A stretch of 64,000 nucleotides of DNA. It comes from Bacteroidales bacterium. GTDB lineage: Bacteria > Bacteroidota > Bacteroidia > Bacteroidales > P3. Position 1 is the first letter of the stretch. Every line of letters begins with the position of its first letter. Below are positions 1 through 8,384 of the stretch, one piece after another. Location of the stretch: positions 1 through 64,000 of the forward strand of contig JAQVXZ010000004.1 in assembly GCA_028708845.1 (NCBI GenBank), written 5' to 3'. The position numbers were made by a program, and so were the translations under genes. The notes below the pieces were generated by a model. The model was not told the origin of the DNA, ran no database searches, and saw nothing but the letters and a program-made list of their open reading frames with translations.

Positions 1-96
1 GTTTCACGAAATTGAATCTTCGTTTTAAAAATTTCTTTCTTTGTTTCAGCAAATTCTTTCTTTGTTTTAATTTCCTAACTCTGCGTTTCATTTCCT
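1..96. repeat. 21-bp tandem array, left part cut by window edge
   Basis: GTTT(C/T)A recurs at 1, 22, 43, 64 and 85, an exact 21-bp period. Complete units start at 13, 34, 55 and 76, and a decayed unit may start at 97. The best core is TGAATCTTCGTTTTA at 13-27; other units have TCTTTCTTTGTTTCA-type cores in which the left arm has lost symmetry. The array lies 3' of the hydrolase gene that ends at 233 on the minus strand. It belongs to the same family as the arrays near 13.3, 29.5, 51.0 and 62.9 kb. The array continues beyond base 1, so its full length is unknown. Confidence 0.85.
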
Positions 97-232
97 TATG
101 ATTCGCCTTGCTTCATTGTCTTATTTTAATCAAAAAACAAGCTTGTAAAACAAACCAAAATCAAATAAACGCAGAAGAAACAGAATAAATCAATGAAATA
201 TTAGCCATTTACGTGTAATAAGAAGAAATAAT

Positions 233-1000
233 CTATTCTTTGATGAAATCTAATATTGATTTGAGTAAAAATGCAGGATTATCAACCTGTATTAAGTGAC
301 CAGCATTTGGAACTGTTATTGTTTTGGAGTTTTTAAACTTTTCTTTGAATGTGATTAGGTCTTCATCCTTAACATAGTTTGAATTTTCCCCTCTAAGTAA
401 AAGAGTTGGGATATTTATGTCTGAAAACTCAATACGAGCCATTACTTTTTCTACTTCTTTGGCAAGCATAGTTATATTCGATCTCCATCTAAGAGTTTTC
501 TTAGAGTAATCTAAATTCTTTAAAAGAACATCTACATAATCTTTCTCTATCCCTTTCTCAACCAAATATGCTCTAAAACGGCTTATATCTTTGAAATCCG
601 ATGGGTTTATCTCTAGAATTAGGTTTATTAGCAAATCTCTTGCTTGAGTCCTTTGGTAGTCTTTAAAATGAATATCAATTAAAATTAAGGATTTATAGTA
701 TTCAGGATTTTTATCAACCATCTTCATAGCTATTTTGCCTCCCATAGAATGCCCAAGTAATATTGGGTCTTCAAATCCTTGAGTTATGCAAAATGAATAG
801 AGAATATCAGCCAATTCATCAAAGGAAAAGTCTTCGGTGTGGAAGCTTCTGCCGTGGTTTGGAATATCTGGCACAATAACATTAAAACCCTGCTCGGAAA
901 GAAACTTAGCTGCCATCATCCAATGGTCGCTTAGTCCCAACCAGCCATGAAGAATCAAAATTGCTTGCCCTTGTCCGTGTTGTTGAAAGTAAAATTCCAT
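233..1000 (-). CDS. alpha/beta-fold hydrolase (esterase, YbfF-like)
   Basis: A 255-residue single-domain alpha/beta hydrolase with no signal peptide, so probably cytoplasmic. The oxyanion-hole HG sits at residues 18-19, the nucleophile elbow GHSMGG at 83-88 (Ser85) and the catalytic His in NAGH at about 235. The usual acidic residue should lie in the RGENSNY segment near residue 205, where the exact acid is not obvious. The family includes YbfF-type acyl-CoA or short-chain esterases; the substrate cannot be told from sequence. It is divergent from rnfA, with about 130 bp between the starts. Confidence 0.85.
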   Translation of the reverse strand: MEFYFQQHGQGQAILILHGWLGLSDHWMMAAKFLSEQGFNVIVPDIPNHGRSFHTEDFSFDELADILYSFCITQGFEDPILLGHSMGGKIAMKMVDKNPEYYKSLILIDIHFKDYQRTQARDLLINLILEINPSDFKDISRFRAYLVEKGIEKDYVDVLLKNLDYSKKTLRWRSNITMLAKEVEKVMARIEFSDINIPTLLLRGENSNYVKDEDLITFKEKFKNSKTITVPNAGHLIQVDNPAFLLKSILDFIKE

Positions 1001-1070
1001 ATTATTTTTTGTTTTTAATCAATAATGCAGTCATATTGAATGCAAAATTAAAAAAATATGGAAGATATCC

Positions 1071-1101
1071 TTTGATAGGTTGTAAATTTTAATTAGTTTT
1101 G
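1071..1101 (+). promoter_or_regulatory. Bacteroidota-type promoter of rnfA
   Basis: TTTG at 1071-1074, a 19-bp spacer, then TAGTTTTG at 1094-1101. This is a perfect match to the TTTG-N19-TAnnTTTG consensus known for Bacteroidota. Transcription would start near 1108, giving a leader of about 20 nt before the ATG at 1129. Confidence 0.75.
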
Positions 1102-1128
1102 CACATTAAAATCTAAAGTTCTTCAACT

Positions 1129-1707
1129 ATGGAATATGTAGCAATTATTATTTTTGCGGTATTCGTTAACAACGTAATACTATCACAATTCTTAGGTATT
1201 TGTCCTTTCCTTGGTGTATCCAATAAGGTTAGCACGTCCTTAGGAATGGGAGCAGCGGTTGTTTTCGTTATGACCCTTTCAACTCTTGTTACCTACCTTT
1301 TTCAACACTATTTACTAAATCCTCTTGAAATAGGTTTTCTCCAAACCATTGTTTTTATCTTGGTAATTGCAGCTTTGGTTCAAATGGTTGAGATTATATT
1401 AAAGAAAGTTAGTCCAAGTTTATATCAAGCTCTTGGAGTTTTCCTCCCACTTATCACAACAAACTGTGCAGTTCTAGGTATAGCAATCTTAGTTATTCAA
1501 AAAGATTTTTCTTTAATAACAGGGCTTGTTTATGCAATTGGGATGTCATTAGGTTTCACCCTAGCAATGGTTCTTTTTGCAGGACTAAGAGAACAAATTG
1601 AGCTTTCATTTACCCCAAAAGGGATGAAAGGAATGCCGATAGTACTTGTAACAGCAGGCATTTTAGCAATGGCATTTATGGGATTTGCTGGCTTGGTTAA
1701 AATCTAA
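1129..1707 (+). CDS. rnfA: Rnf electron transport complex subunit A
   Basis: A 192-residue integral membrane protein with six hydrophobic segments, the usual length for RnfA/RsxA. The N-terminal NNVILSQFLGICPFLGVS segment distinguishes it from NqrE and points to RnfA; a second conserved LITTNCAVLG segment lies near residue 110. RnfA and RnfE form the core of the ferredoxin:NAD+ oxidoreductase, which couples electron flow to Na+ or H+ export. In most Bacteroidales rnfA closes an rnfBCDGEA operon; here it has its own promoter and the other rnf genes are not next to it. Downstream genes at 1718 and 2175 appear co-transcribed. Confidence 0.9.
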   Translation: MEYVAIIIFAVFVNNVILSQFLGICPFLGVSNKVSTSLGMGAAVVFVMTLSTLVTYLFQHYLLNPLEIGFLQTIVFILVIAALVQMVEIILKKVSPSLYQALGVFLPLITTNCAVLGIAILVIQKDFSLITGLVYAIGMSLGFTLAMVLFAGLREQIELSFTPKGMKGMPIVLVTAGILAMAFMGFAGLVKI

Positions 1708-1717
1708 TATTTTCATA

Positions 1718-2167
1718 ATGGATAATGAAGTTAAAGACCCTACAAATGAAGAAACTCCTTCAGAGCAAGAGGTAAAGATTGATATAAACCCAATTAAATC
1801 TATTGTTAAGGACAAGACCAGCAGGAAATTATCAAAAGGACTTAAGGAAAAACCAAAGAAAGCATCTTGGTGGGGAAGAACTAAAAGAAAGAAACTAGTT
1901 TTAGAACTTCAATCTGCACTTAAAGAATTTGGAATTCAAAAGGCTTGGGTTCATAATCATTTTATTACCGCAGAAGAAAAGAAAGCTAAAAATTTTACTA
2001 TCTATGTTGAGATTAATGAGTTGAGAATAAATAAGATTGATGCTCATCAATTAGATATATTAATGGATAATAAATTTAAAAAGAAGAAGATAAGCATTAT
2101 TGATGTAGCTACACTTCAGCCCTCCATTAAAGAGTTTGTTTTCAAAGACGTTACCCCTTTACTGTAA
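1718..2167 (+). CDS. hypothetical basic protein, possibly nucleotidyltransferase-like
   Basis: I choose the ATG at 1718, 10 bp after rnfA; an upstream TTG at 1685 would overlap rnfA. The product is about 149 residues. It has an acidic N-terminus (about 1-25), a Lys/Arg-rich middle with KKASWWGRTKRKK, and an alpha/beta C-terminal half. The tail (IDAHQLDILMDNKF then KKISIIDVATLQPSIKEFV) resembles the end of minimal nucleotidyltransferases, where a strand of the form VDLVTL precedes an LRExI helix. The catalytic GS-x(9)-DxD signature is not visible, so any such relationship is weak. It sits between rnfA and two glycosyltransferases with short gaps, which suggests one operon. Confidence 0.65.
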   Translation: MDNEVKDPTNEETPSEQEVKIDINPIKSIVKDKTSRKLSKGLKEKPKKASWWGRTKRKKLVLELQSALKEFGIQKAWVHNHFITAEEKKAKNFTIYVEINELRINKIDAHQLDILMDNKFKKKKISIIDVATLQPSIKEFVFKDVTPLL

Positions 2168-2174
2168 ATACTTA

Positions 2175-2936
2175 ATGAAAATTTCAGCAAGCATAATTTC
2201 ATTCAACGAAGAAAAGAATATCGAACGTTGTTTAATATCTCTGCAAGGTGTTGTGGATGAAATAATTGTTGTGGATTCCAATTCTACTGACAGGACAAAA
2301 GAGATTTGTTCGAGATACGATAATGTAAGATTTTTTTCACAAGACTGGCTAGGTTATTCTTCTCAAAAAAACTATGCAAATAGCTTATCGTCAAATAATA
2401 CCATCCTTTCAATAGATGCCGATGAGGCATTATCTTCTGAATTGAAACAAAGCATTCTTGAAATAAAGGCTAAATATAAAGATATCACTAATCCAAATAT
2501 AATATTTTCAGTAAAGAGACTAACAAACTATTGTGGTTCTTGGATAAAGCATTGTGGCTGGTATCCAGATATTAAAGAGAGGATTTTTAGTAAAGAAGTT
2601 AATTGGGTAGGAGATATACATGAGTCCTTACTTCATTTGCCTAATACAAAAACAATTATGCTTAAGGGCGACTTATATCATTACTCTTATCATACAACCT
2701 CTGATCATATTCTTCAAGTAGAGAAGTTTACAAACCTTACCTCAAAGCAAGCTTTTGAGAACGGGAAGAAAGGTCATATCCTAGGACTATGGTTTAAGCC
2801 TCAATGGAAGTTTTTTAGAGATTACATATTAAAAGCAGGAATATTAGATGGCTATGCAGGCTATCAAGTTTGTAGGATATCTGCTTTTGCAACCTATTTG
2901 AAACATGCAAAGCTTAGAGAACTTAATAAGAAATAA
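2175..2936 (+). CDS. glycosyltransferase family 2 (WaaE/KdtX-like)
   Basis: The start is the ATG at 2175, 8 bp after the previous stop; a start at 2136 would overlap it. The product is about 253 residues. The GT-A fold is visible in ISFNEEKNIERCL, the metal/sugar-nucleotide region EIIVVDSNSTDRT, and the DxD-like SIDADEAL near residue 90. The WLGYSSQKN segment and the later CGWYPDIKERIF and HESL elements are typical of the GT2 group that includes the LPS-core transferase WaaE. It overlaps the GT9 gene by 32 bp, so a joint role in lipopolysaccharide or surface glycan assembly at the inner membrane is likely. Confidence 0.85.
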   Translation: MKISASIISFNEEKNIERCLISLQGVVDEIIVVDSNSTDRTKEICSRYDNVRFFSQDWLGYSSQKNYANSLSSNNTILSIDADEALSSELKQSILEIKAKYKDITNPNIIFSVKRLTNYCGSWIKHCGWYPDIKERIFSKEVNWVGDIHESLLHLPNTKTIMLKGDLYHYSYHTTSDHILQVEKFTNLTSKQAFENGKKGHILGLWFKPQWKFFRDYILKAGILDGYAGYQVCRISAFATYLKHAKLRELNKK

Positions 2937-3942
2937 AACTAATCCTGTCTTCCTGATTTCTCGTACCGATAGCATTGGAGATGTTGTTCTTACTTTGCCG
3001 ATGGCGGGGATTTTGAAATCTATTTACCCCAATTCGAAGATAATCTTTCTTGGAAAAACATATACCGAGCCTATTGTTAGTTTATCTTCTCATATTGATA
3101 AGTTTATAAATTGGGATTCATTAAGTTCAGAAAGTTATCCAACCCAAAAAATACTTTTAAAGCAATATAATATTGATGCTTTTATTCATGTTTTTCCTTC
3201 AAAAGCTATTGCAAAACTTGCAAAAGAAGTTAAAGTTCCAATAAGGATAGCTACATCTCACAGGGTATATAATTGGCTTTATTGTAATAAACTTATAAGA
3301 TTTTCAAGGAAGAGATCTGAGCTTCACGAGAGTCAATTAAATATAAAATTAATAGAATGTCTTGGAGCAAAATCTAATTATAGGATTGAGGATTTGAATA
3401 AATTTATTGGTATTCAAGCTAATAGTATAACAACTCCAGCTGATAGTTTAATTGATAACAAAAAGTTTAACTTAATTCTCCACCCAAAATCTAAAGGAAG
3501 TGCAAGAGAGTGGGGGGTAGATAACTTTAATAAGTTAATATCTATTTTGCCCGAATCGGAATATAATATTTTTATTACCGGAACAAAAGAGGAGGGAGAC
3601 TTAGTTAGAAAAGAGATAATTAATAAGAATATTGGAAGAGTTCATGACCTAACAGGAATATTCTCACTTTCAGAGTTTATCTCATTTATTGGCAAAGTAG
3701 ATGGCTTAATTGCTGCAAGCACAGGTCCACTTCATATTGCATCTATTTTAGGAGTAAACGCCTTAGGATTATATCCTCCAATAAGACCAATGCACCCGGG
3801 TAGGTGGAAGCCAATAGGAGAAAAGACAAAAGTATTTTCGAAAAATGAAGAATGTTCAAAATGCAGAGAAACACGATATTGTGAGTGTATGCTTTCCATT
3901 AACCCAAATGACATTCTAATTTATCTCGATAAAATTAAATAA
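2905..3942 (+). CDS. glycosyltransferase family 9 (heptosyltransferase-like)
   Basis: A 345-residue GT-B protein. The N-terminal SRTDSIGDVVLTLPMAGIL motif is the GT9 signature. The C-terminal domain has HPKSKGSAREWGVDNF (acceptor/phosphate binding) and the ADP-sugar-binding segment DGLIAASTGPLHIASILG near residue 265. A Cys cluster (CSKCRETRYCEC) near the end is common in this branch. It overlaps the preceding GT2 gene, indicating translational coupling, and ends at a strong terminator. A heptose or heptose-like LPS-core transfer is inferred; the donor sugar is not determined by sequence. Confidence 0.85.
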   Translation: MQSLENLIRNKTNPVFLISRTDSIGDVVLTLPMAGILKSIYPNSKIIFLGKTYTEPIVSLSSHIDKFINWDSLSSESYPTQKILLKQYNIDAFIHVFPSKAIAKLAKEVKVPIRIATSHRVYNWLYCNKLIRFSRKRSELHESQLNIKLIECLGAKSNYRIEDLNKFIGIQANSITTPADSLIDNKKFNLILHPKSKGSAREWGVDNFNKLISILPESEYNIFITGTKEEGDLVRKEIINKNIGRVHDLTGIFSLSEFISFIGKVDGLIAASTGPLHIASILGVNALGLYPPIRPMHPGRWKPIGEKTKVFSKNEECSKCRETRYCECMLSINPNDILIYLDKIK

Positions 3943-3944
3943 TA

Positions 3945-3978
3945 AAAAAGGTCGCTAAATAATTATAGCGACCTTTTT
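3945..3978. terminator. bidirectional intrinsic terminator
   Basis: Perfect 13-bp inverted repeat (AAAAAGGTCGCTA at 3945-3957 and its complement at 3966-3978) with an 8-nt loop, A-rich on one side and T-rich on the other. It separates two convergent genes that end at 3942 (+) and 4008 (-), so it probably serves both. Confidence 0.85.
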
Positions 3979-4007
3979 ACTTATATTGTTTGTTAGATTT
4001 TTCTAGC

Positions 4008-4559
4008 TTACAATTCAAATACTGTTTCAACAATTGATTTTCCTGTTTGAACAGCTTTTAAGTTTTCTGGTATCATTTTATGATGGCGTTCTGGAAGAGA
4101 TTTAAGTAAACCTTTTTCAATGAATTCTTCAGTTACAACTGGTTTAACTTCTAAGAATGCTCCAAGAACAATCATGTTAAATACTTTTGCCATTCCAAGC
4201 TCAGATGCTTTTTCTGTTGCAGCAACCTTGTAGATATTAATATCTTTACGAGTTGGAGGATTAAATACTCCATTAGGGTCGTATAATAATACTCCACCAG
4301 GCTTAACTGTCTTTTCAAACTTGTCAAGAGATTGTTGGTTAAGTATGATTGCTGTGTCAAATTGGCTAATGATTGGAGAACTGATTCTTTCATCAGAAAT
4401 AATTACTGATACGTTTGCAGTTCCTCCACGCATTTCAGGGCCGTAAGATGGCATCCAACTTACTTCTTTATCTTGCATAGCGCCTGAGTAAGCAAGAATT
4501 TTACCCATTGATAAGACTCCTTGTCCACCAAATCCGGCTATGATGATTTCTTCTGTCAT
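4008..4559 (-). CDS. 2-oxoacid:ferredoxin oxidoreductase, gamma subunit
   Basis: A 183-residue protein covering the whole gamma (pyruvate/ketoisovalerate oxidoreductase) domain. The Gly-rich GFGGQGVLSMGK segment is at about residues 9-20, with the conserved MPSYGPEMRGG near 37-47. It is the last gene of a minus-strand operon ordered ferredoxin, alpha, beta, gamma. The complex oxidatively decarboxylates 2-oxoacids to acyl-CoA with reduction of ferredoxin, or runs in reverse. The gap to the beta gene is 17 bp. Substrate (2-oxoisovalerate versus 2-oxoglutarate) is not settled by sequence alone. Confidence 0.9.
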   Translation of the reverse strand: MTEEIIIAGFGGQGVLSMGKILAYSGAMQDKEVSWMPSYGPEMRGGTANVSVIISDERISSPIISQFDTAIILNQQSLDKFEKTVKPGGVLLYDPNGVFNPPTRKDINIYKVAATEKASELGMAKVFNMIVLGAFLEVKPVVTEEFIEKGLLKSLPERHHKMIPENLKAVQTGKSIVETVFEL

Positions 4560-4576
4560 TGCTTTTACGTTTAAGG

Positions 4577-5356
4577 TTATTTTTTAACTTTTTCTCCGTC
4601 AACTTTTATGTCGCCGATTGGATACTTAACAAACATGTTTTCTACCATCCATTTGTTAGCTTCAACTGGTGTCATTTTCCAACCTGAATTACAGTTAGAA
4701 ACAACTTCAACTAAAGAAGTTCCTTTTTTGTTCTTTTGGTTTTCAAATGCTTGACGAATTGCTTTTTTTGTTTTTCTAACAGCTGCTGCAGTGTGAACAG
4801 ATTGACGAGTGATGTAATATGTTCCTGGTAATTCTGCAAGTAATTCTGTTATTTGCAAAGGATAGCCATTTAATTCAACTGTACGTCCGTAAGGAGAGGT
4901 TGCTGTCTTCATACCAAGTAGTGTGGTAGGAGCCATTTGTCCTCCTGTCATACCATAGATACCATTGTTAATAAAAATAATAACAATGTTTTCGCCACGG
5001 TTACAAGCGTGAATTGTTTCAGCAGTTCCAATAGCAGCTAAGTCTCCATCTCCTTGGTAGGTAAATGTGTGACGATCTGGGAACATACGTTGAACTGCTG
5101 TTGCAATTGCAGGTGCTCTTCCGTGAGCTGCACCTATTGCGTCAACGTTGAAATAATTGTAAGCTAAAACAGAGCAACCAACTGGAGCAATGCAAATAGC
5201 TTTATCTTGAATACCCATTTCTTCAATAACTTCTGCTACAATACGGTGTGTTGTTCCGTGCCCACAGCCTGGACAATAATGCATTATAGCATCTGTAAGT
5301 ACATTAGTTTTTTCGTAAACTAAGTTTTCTGGTTTAATTATATCTGGATTAAACAT
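4577..5356 (-). CDS. 2-oxoacid:ferredoxin oxidoreductase, beta (thiamine diphosphate) subunit
   Basis: A 259-residue subunit. The CPGCGHG motif is at 28-34, the thiamine-diphosphate/Mg2+ motif starts with GDGD at 102-105 and continues to the NNGIYGMTGGQ segment at about 130-140. This is the usual small beta subunit of four-subunit KOR/VOR enzymes. It lies 5 bp after the alpha gene, so the two are almost certainly translated together. Confidence 0.93.
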   Translation of the reverse strand: MFNPDIIKPENLVYEKTNVLTDAIMHYCPGCGHGTTHRIVAEVIEEMGIQDKAICIAPVGCSVLAYNYFNVDAIGAAHGRAPAIATAVQRMFPDRHTFTYQGDGDLAAIGTAETIHACNRGENIVIIFINNGIYGMTGGQMAPTTLLGMKTATSPYGRTVELNGYPLQITELLAELPGTYYITRQSVHTAAAVRKTKKAIRQAFENQKNKKGTSLVEVVSNCNSGWKMTPVEANKWMVENMFVKYPIGDIKVDGEKVKK

Positions 5357-5361
5357 ATCTC

Positions 5362-6447
5362 TTAACCTTTAATGATTTTTTCTTCTAATGCTTCTAGAAC
5401 TTCATGTGGAGTATGGATGATTCCGCCATAACGACCAAAGTGTTCAACTGGACAACGGAATTCTGCTGCCAATCTTACATCTTCTACCATTTGACCAGCG
5501 CTCATTTCCACTGCCAACATTCCTTTTACTTTTTTAGAGAACTCTGCAATTTGTTTCTTAGGGAATGGGAATAATGTGATAAGACGTAGAAGACCTACTT
5601 TTATTCCTTTTTCTCGTCCAAGTTGAATAGCTTTTTGTGCAATACGTGCACTTGATCCATAAGCAACAAATATATATTCAGCATCTTCACAGTTAATGGC
5701 TTCGAAAAGTACTTCCTTTTCTTCCATTTCTCTGTATTTTGCTTGAAGCTTATGGTTATGTAGTTCTTGTTTAGCTGAATCAAGATCTAGTGATGTGATA
5801 ATGTTATGGTCTCTATCAGCTGGTTTTCCACAACTTGCCCATGGTGCATTTTTTCTTAGTTCTTCTTCAGTCCAACGAGGAATATGAGGTCCAACATATA
5901 GTTTTTCCATAACTTGACCAATTGCACCGTCAGAAAGTATCATAACTGGATTACGATATTTAAATGCAATTTCCCATCCTAAGAATACGAAATCATACAT
6001 TTCTTGTACAGATGCTGGTGCTAATACATACATTTGGTAGTCTCCGTGTCCGCCTCCTTTAACAGCTTGGAAGTAGTCTGCTTGAGATGGTTGGATAGTT
6101 CCTAAACCAGGACCTCCACGTACAACGTTTACTACTAGTGCAGGAAGTTCTGCTCCTGCAAGATAAGTTAACCCTTCTTGCATAAGACTTATTCCTGGAG
6201 AAGAAGAAGAGGTCATTACCTTTTTACCTGCTGCTGCTCCACCATATACCATGTTAATTGATGATGTTTCACTTTCTGCTTGTAAAACAACCATTCCTGT
6301 AGTTTCCCATGGTTTTTCAATCATAAGATGTTCCATAACTTCAGATTGCGGTGTGATAGGATATCCAAAATATCCGTCGCAACCTGAGCGTATTGCTGCT
6401 TCAGCAATAGCTTCGTTACCCTTCATTAATTTTAGCTCTTTTGCCAT
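5362..6447 (-). CDS. vorB: 2-oxoacid:ferredoxin oxidoreductase, alpha subunit (VorB-type)
   Basis: A 361-residue subunit with the N-terminal pyrimidine-binding domain (KGNEAIAEAAIRSGCDGYFGYPITP near residues 9-33) and a C-terminal domain II that ends with an FGRYGGIIHTP segment. Length and the GxxAI-x-YPITPQ-type pattern match the alpha chain annotated as 3-methyl-2-oxobutanoate dehydrogenase subunit VorB; KorA paralogues are close. It follows the ferredoxin gene by about 20 bp. Confidence 0.9.
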   Translation of the reverse strand: MAKELKLMKGNEAIAEAAIRSGCDGYFGYPITPQSEVMEHLMIEKPWETTGMVVLQAESETSSINMVYGGAAAGKKVMTSSSSPGISLMQEGLTYLAGAELPALVVNVVRGGPGLGTIQPSQADYFQAVKGGGHGDYQMYVLAPASVQEMYDFVFLGWEIAFKYRNPVMILSDGAIGQVMEKLYVGPHIPRWTEEELRKNAPWASCGKPADRDHNIITSLDLDSAKQELHNHKLQAKYREMEEKEVLFEAINCEDAEYIFVAYGSSARIAQKAIQLGREKGIKVGLLRLITLFPFPKKQIAEFSKKVKGMLAVEMSAGQMVEDVRLAAEFRCPVEHFGRYGGIIHTPHEVLEALEEKIIKG

Positions 6448-6467
6448 TTCTATTATAATTTAATAGT

Positions 6468-6686
6468 TTATAACTTTACTTTGTAAACAGTGATTACTCC
6501 GTCAGGACATACTAAAGCACAGCTAGTACAACCTATGCAATTGTCAATTATTGCTTCAGAATAATGATATCCTTTACCATTTACATTTTTTGACAGAGCG
6601 AGAACACTGTTGGGACATGCGGTAATGCATACTCCACAACCTTTACAACGCTCTTTATCAATTACAACTGCTCCTTTTATTGCCAT
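6468..6686 (-). CDS. 2-oxoacid:ferredoxin oxidoreductase, delta subunit (2[4Fe-4S] ferredoxin)
   Basis: A 72-residue ferredoxin with two complete cluster motifs: Cys14, 17, 20, 24 and Cys50, 53, 56, 60, both of the CxxCxxCxxxCP type. It is the first gene of the operon and supplies the electron-transfer chain from the active site to external ferredoxin. Reduced ferredoxin from this enzyme would be a natural substrate for the Rnf complex, one subunit of which is encoded at 1129. Confidence 0.93.
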   Translation of the reverse strand: MAIKGAVVIDKERCKGCGVCITACPNSVLALSKNVNGKGYHYSEAIIDNCIGCTSCALVCPDGVITVYKVKL

Positions 6687-6864
6687 TGTTTTTACTTTTA
6701 ATTGGTTTATATTTAGTCTTATTAATTTCAGACTTCAAAATTATAACTTATTTTTCATTGTAGCAAATAAATATAGTTAATAAAATATTAATGCAATAAT
6801 ACAACGGGAATTGCGTTATTAATATTGTTAAATAATTTTTGTATTAATTAATATTGAAAAGTCT

Positions 6865-7443
6865 ATGTCAAAATTTACATTACCTGTGTTCCCATTTGCT
6901 CAAGATGCATTGGAACCTCATATTTCAAAATCTACAATTGAATTTCATTATGGTAAACACCATCAAGCTTATGTAGATAACTTAAATAAGCTAATTGTAG
7001 GAACAGAATTTGAAAACTCTACCCTAGAAGAAATTGTTATGAAATCAAGTGGTGGAATTTTCAATAATGGTGCTCAAGTTTGGAACCATACATTTTATTG
7101 GAATTGCTTAACTCCAAAATCAACTCTAAAACCTCAAGGAAAACTTCTTGAAGCAATTGAAAAAGAATTTGGAAATTTCGAAGAATTTAAAACAAAATTC
7201 ACTGCTGCTGCTACAACTTTATTTGGTGCAGGATGGGCATGGTTAGTTAAAAATGCAGATGGAAACTTAGAAATTGTTCAAACTTCAAATGCAGAAAATC
7301 CAATGAAGCAAGGGAAAACTCCCCTTTTAGTTTGTGACGTTTGGGAGCATGCTTATTATCTTGACAAACAAAATCGTCGCCCTGCTTATTTAGAAGCATT
7401 CTGGCAAATTGTTGACTGGAAAAAAGTAGAAGAAAGATTCTAA
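6865..7443 (+). CDS. sodB: superoxide dismutase, Fe/Mn family, cytoplasmic
   Basis: A 192-residue enzyme, the normal length for Fe-type SOD. Metal ligands are visible as His28 (FHYGKHH), His75 (WNHTFYW), Asp158 and His162 (CDVWEHAYY). There is no signal peptide, so it acts in the cytoplasm, removing superoxide. A nearly identical copy with a signal peptide follows at 7533. The two genes are separated by a strong inverted repeat, so they may be transcribed separately. Confidence 0.95.
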   Translation: MSKFTLPVFPFAQDALEPHISKSTIEFHYGKHHQAYVDNLNKLIVGTEFENSTLEEIVMKSSGGIFNNGAQVWNHTFYWNCLTPKSTLKPQGKLLEAIEKEFGNFEEFKTKFTAAATTLFGAGWAWLVKNADGNLEIVQTSNAENPMKQGKTPLLVCDVWEHAYYLDKQNRRPAYLEAFWQIVDWKKVEERF

Positions 7444-7465
7444 ATTTCAAGTATTATTAAAACCT

Positions 7466-7520
7466 AAAGTATTCTGATTATTATAAATATTAAGTATTGA
7501 AATAATAATCAGAATATTTT
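7466..7520 (+). terminator. long inverted repeat between the two SOD genes
   Basis: A stem of about 19 bp (ATTCTGATTATTAT at 7471-7484 with its complement at 7502-7515, extended on the outside) followed by an A/T-rich run. It probably terminates the first SOD transcript, or it limits read-through into the second gene. Confidence 0.6.
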
Positions 7521-7532
7521 TATTTATACACC

Positions 7533-8219
7533 ATGGATATGAAAAAAAGATTTACTCTTATATTTATGATCTTAATGCTAGTAACAGCATTTAATGTTCA
7601 AGCACAGCCAAATATTGCAAAGAAAAGTACGGAGCAAATTAATGGTCAATTTGTTTTACCTAAATTGCCTTATGAAATGAATTCTCTTGAACCTCATATT
7701 TCGCAAAAGACTCTTGAATTCCATTATGGTAAACACCATCAATCATATGTTGATAACCTAAATAAGTTAATTGTTGGAACAGAATTTGAAAAGTCTACAC
7801 TTGAAGAGATTGTTATGAAATCAAGCGGTGGAATATTCAATAATGCAGCTCAAGTTTGGAATCATACATTCTATTGGAATTGTTTAACTCCAAAATCGAA
7901 ACTTAAACCTAGTGGAAAGTTACTTAGAGAAATTGAAAAAGAGTTTGGAAGCTTTGAAGATTTTAAAACAAAATTCACAGCTGCTTCTTTAAGTTTATTT
8001 GGTTCAGGATGGGCTTGGCTAGTTAAGAATGCAGATGGGAGGTTAGAAATCATTCAAACCTCTAATGCAGAAAATCCAATTAAGCAAGGAAAAACTCCTC
8101 TTCTAGTATGTGATGTTTGGGAGCATGCATATTATATAGACAAACTAAATCGCCGTCCTGCTTACTTGGAATCATTCTGGCAAATTGTTGACTGGAAAAA
8201 AGTAGGAGAAAGATTATAA
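7533..8219 (+). CDS. sodB: superoxide dismutase, Fe/Mn family, exported copy
   Basis: 228 residues. A Sec signal peptide (KKRF then a hydrophobic core and AQA-type site ending around residue 25) is followed by a short linker and a full SOD domain. The ligands are conserved at His64, His111, Asp194 and His198, offset by 36 from the upstream copy. The mature part matches the upstream SOD almost residue for residue, so this is a recent tandem duplication with addition of an export signal. Initiation could be at the ATG at 7533 or 7539. The enzyme would defend the periplasm or surface against superoxide. Confidence 0.92.
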   Translation: MDMKKRFTLIFMILMLVTAFNVQAQPNIAKKSTEQINGQFVLPKLPYEMNSLEPHISQKTLEFHYGKHHQSYVDNLNKLIVGTEFEKSTLEEIVMKSSGGIFNNAAQVWNHTFYWNCLTPKSKLKPSGKLLREIEKEFGSFEDFKTKFTAASLSLFGSGWAWLVKNADGRLEIIQTSNAENPIKQGKTPLLVCDVWEHAYYIDKLNRRPAYLESFWQIVDWKKVGERL

Positions 8220-8242
8220 TTCCATTTATATACTAATATATT

Positions 8243-8283
8243 AAAAAGAGGTGGTCGAAAGTTAATTTCAATTATCTCTTTTT
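8243..8283 (+). terminator. probable terminator after the SOD pair
   Basis: AAAAAGAG at 8243-8250 pairs with CTCTTTTT at 8276-8283; the loop contains a small GAAA...TTTC inverted repeat. A T-rich run follows. It lies between the second SOD gene and the ackA promoter. Confidence 0.45.
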
Positions 8284-8316
8284 TCTTTAATTATAAATCT
8301 AAAAATGTGTTGTTTC

Positions 8317-8347
8317 TTTGTCCTTTCATTTATTCTTTCTAATTTTG
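8317..8347 (+). promoter_or_regulatory. Bacteroidota-type promoter of ackA
   Basis: TTTG at 8317-8320, a 19-bp spacer and TAATTTTG at 8340-8347 match the consensus perfectly. The start codon of ackA follows about 37 bp later. Confidence 0.75.
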
Positions 8348-8384
8348 TAAGCTTGAAATTAATAAATATCTAAAAAAATAAATC

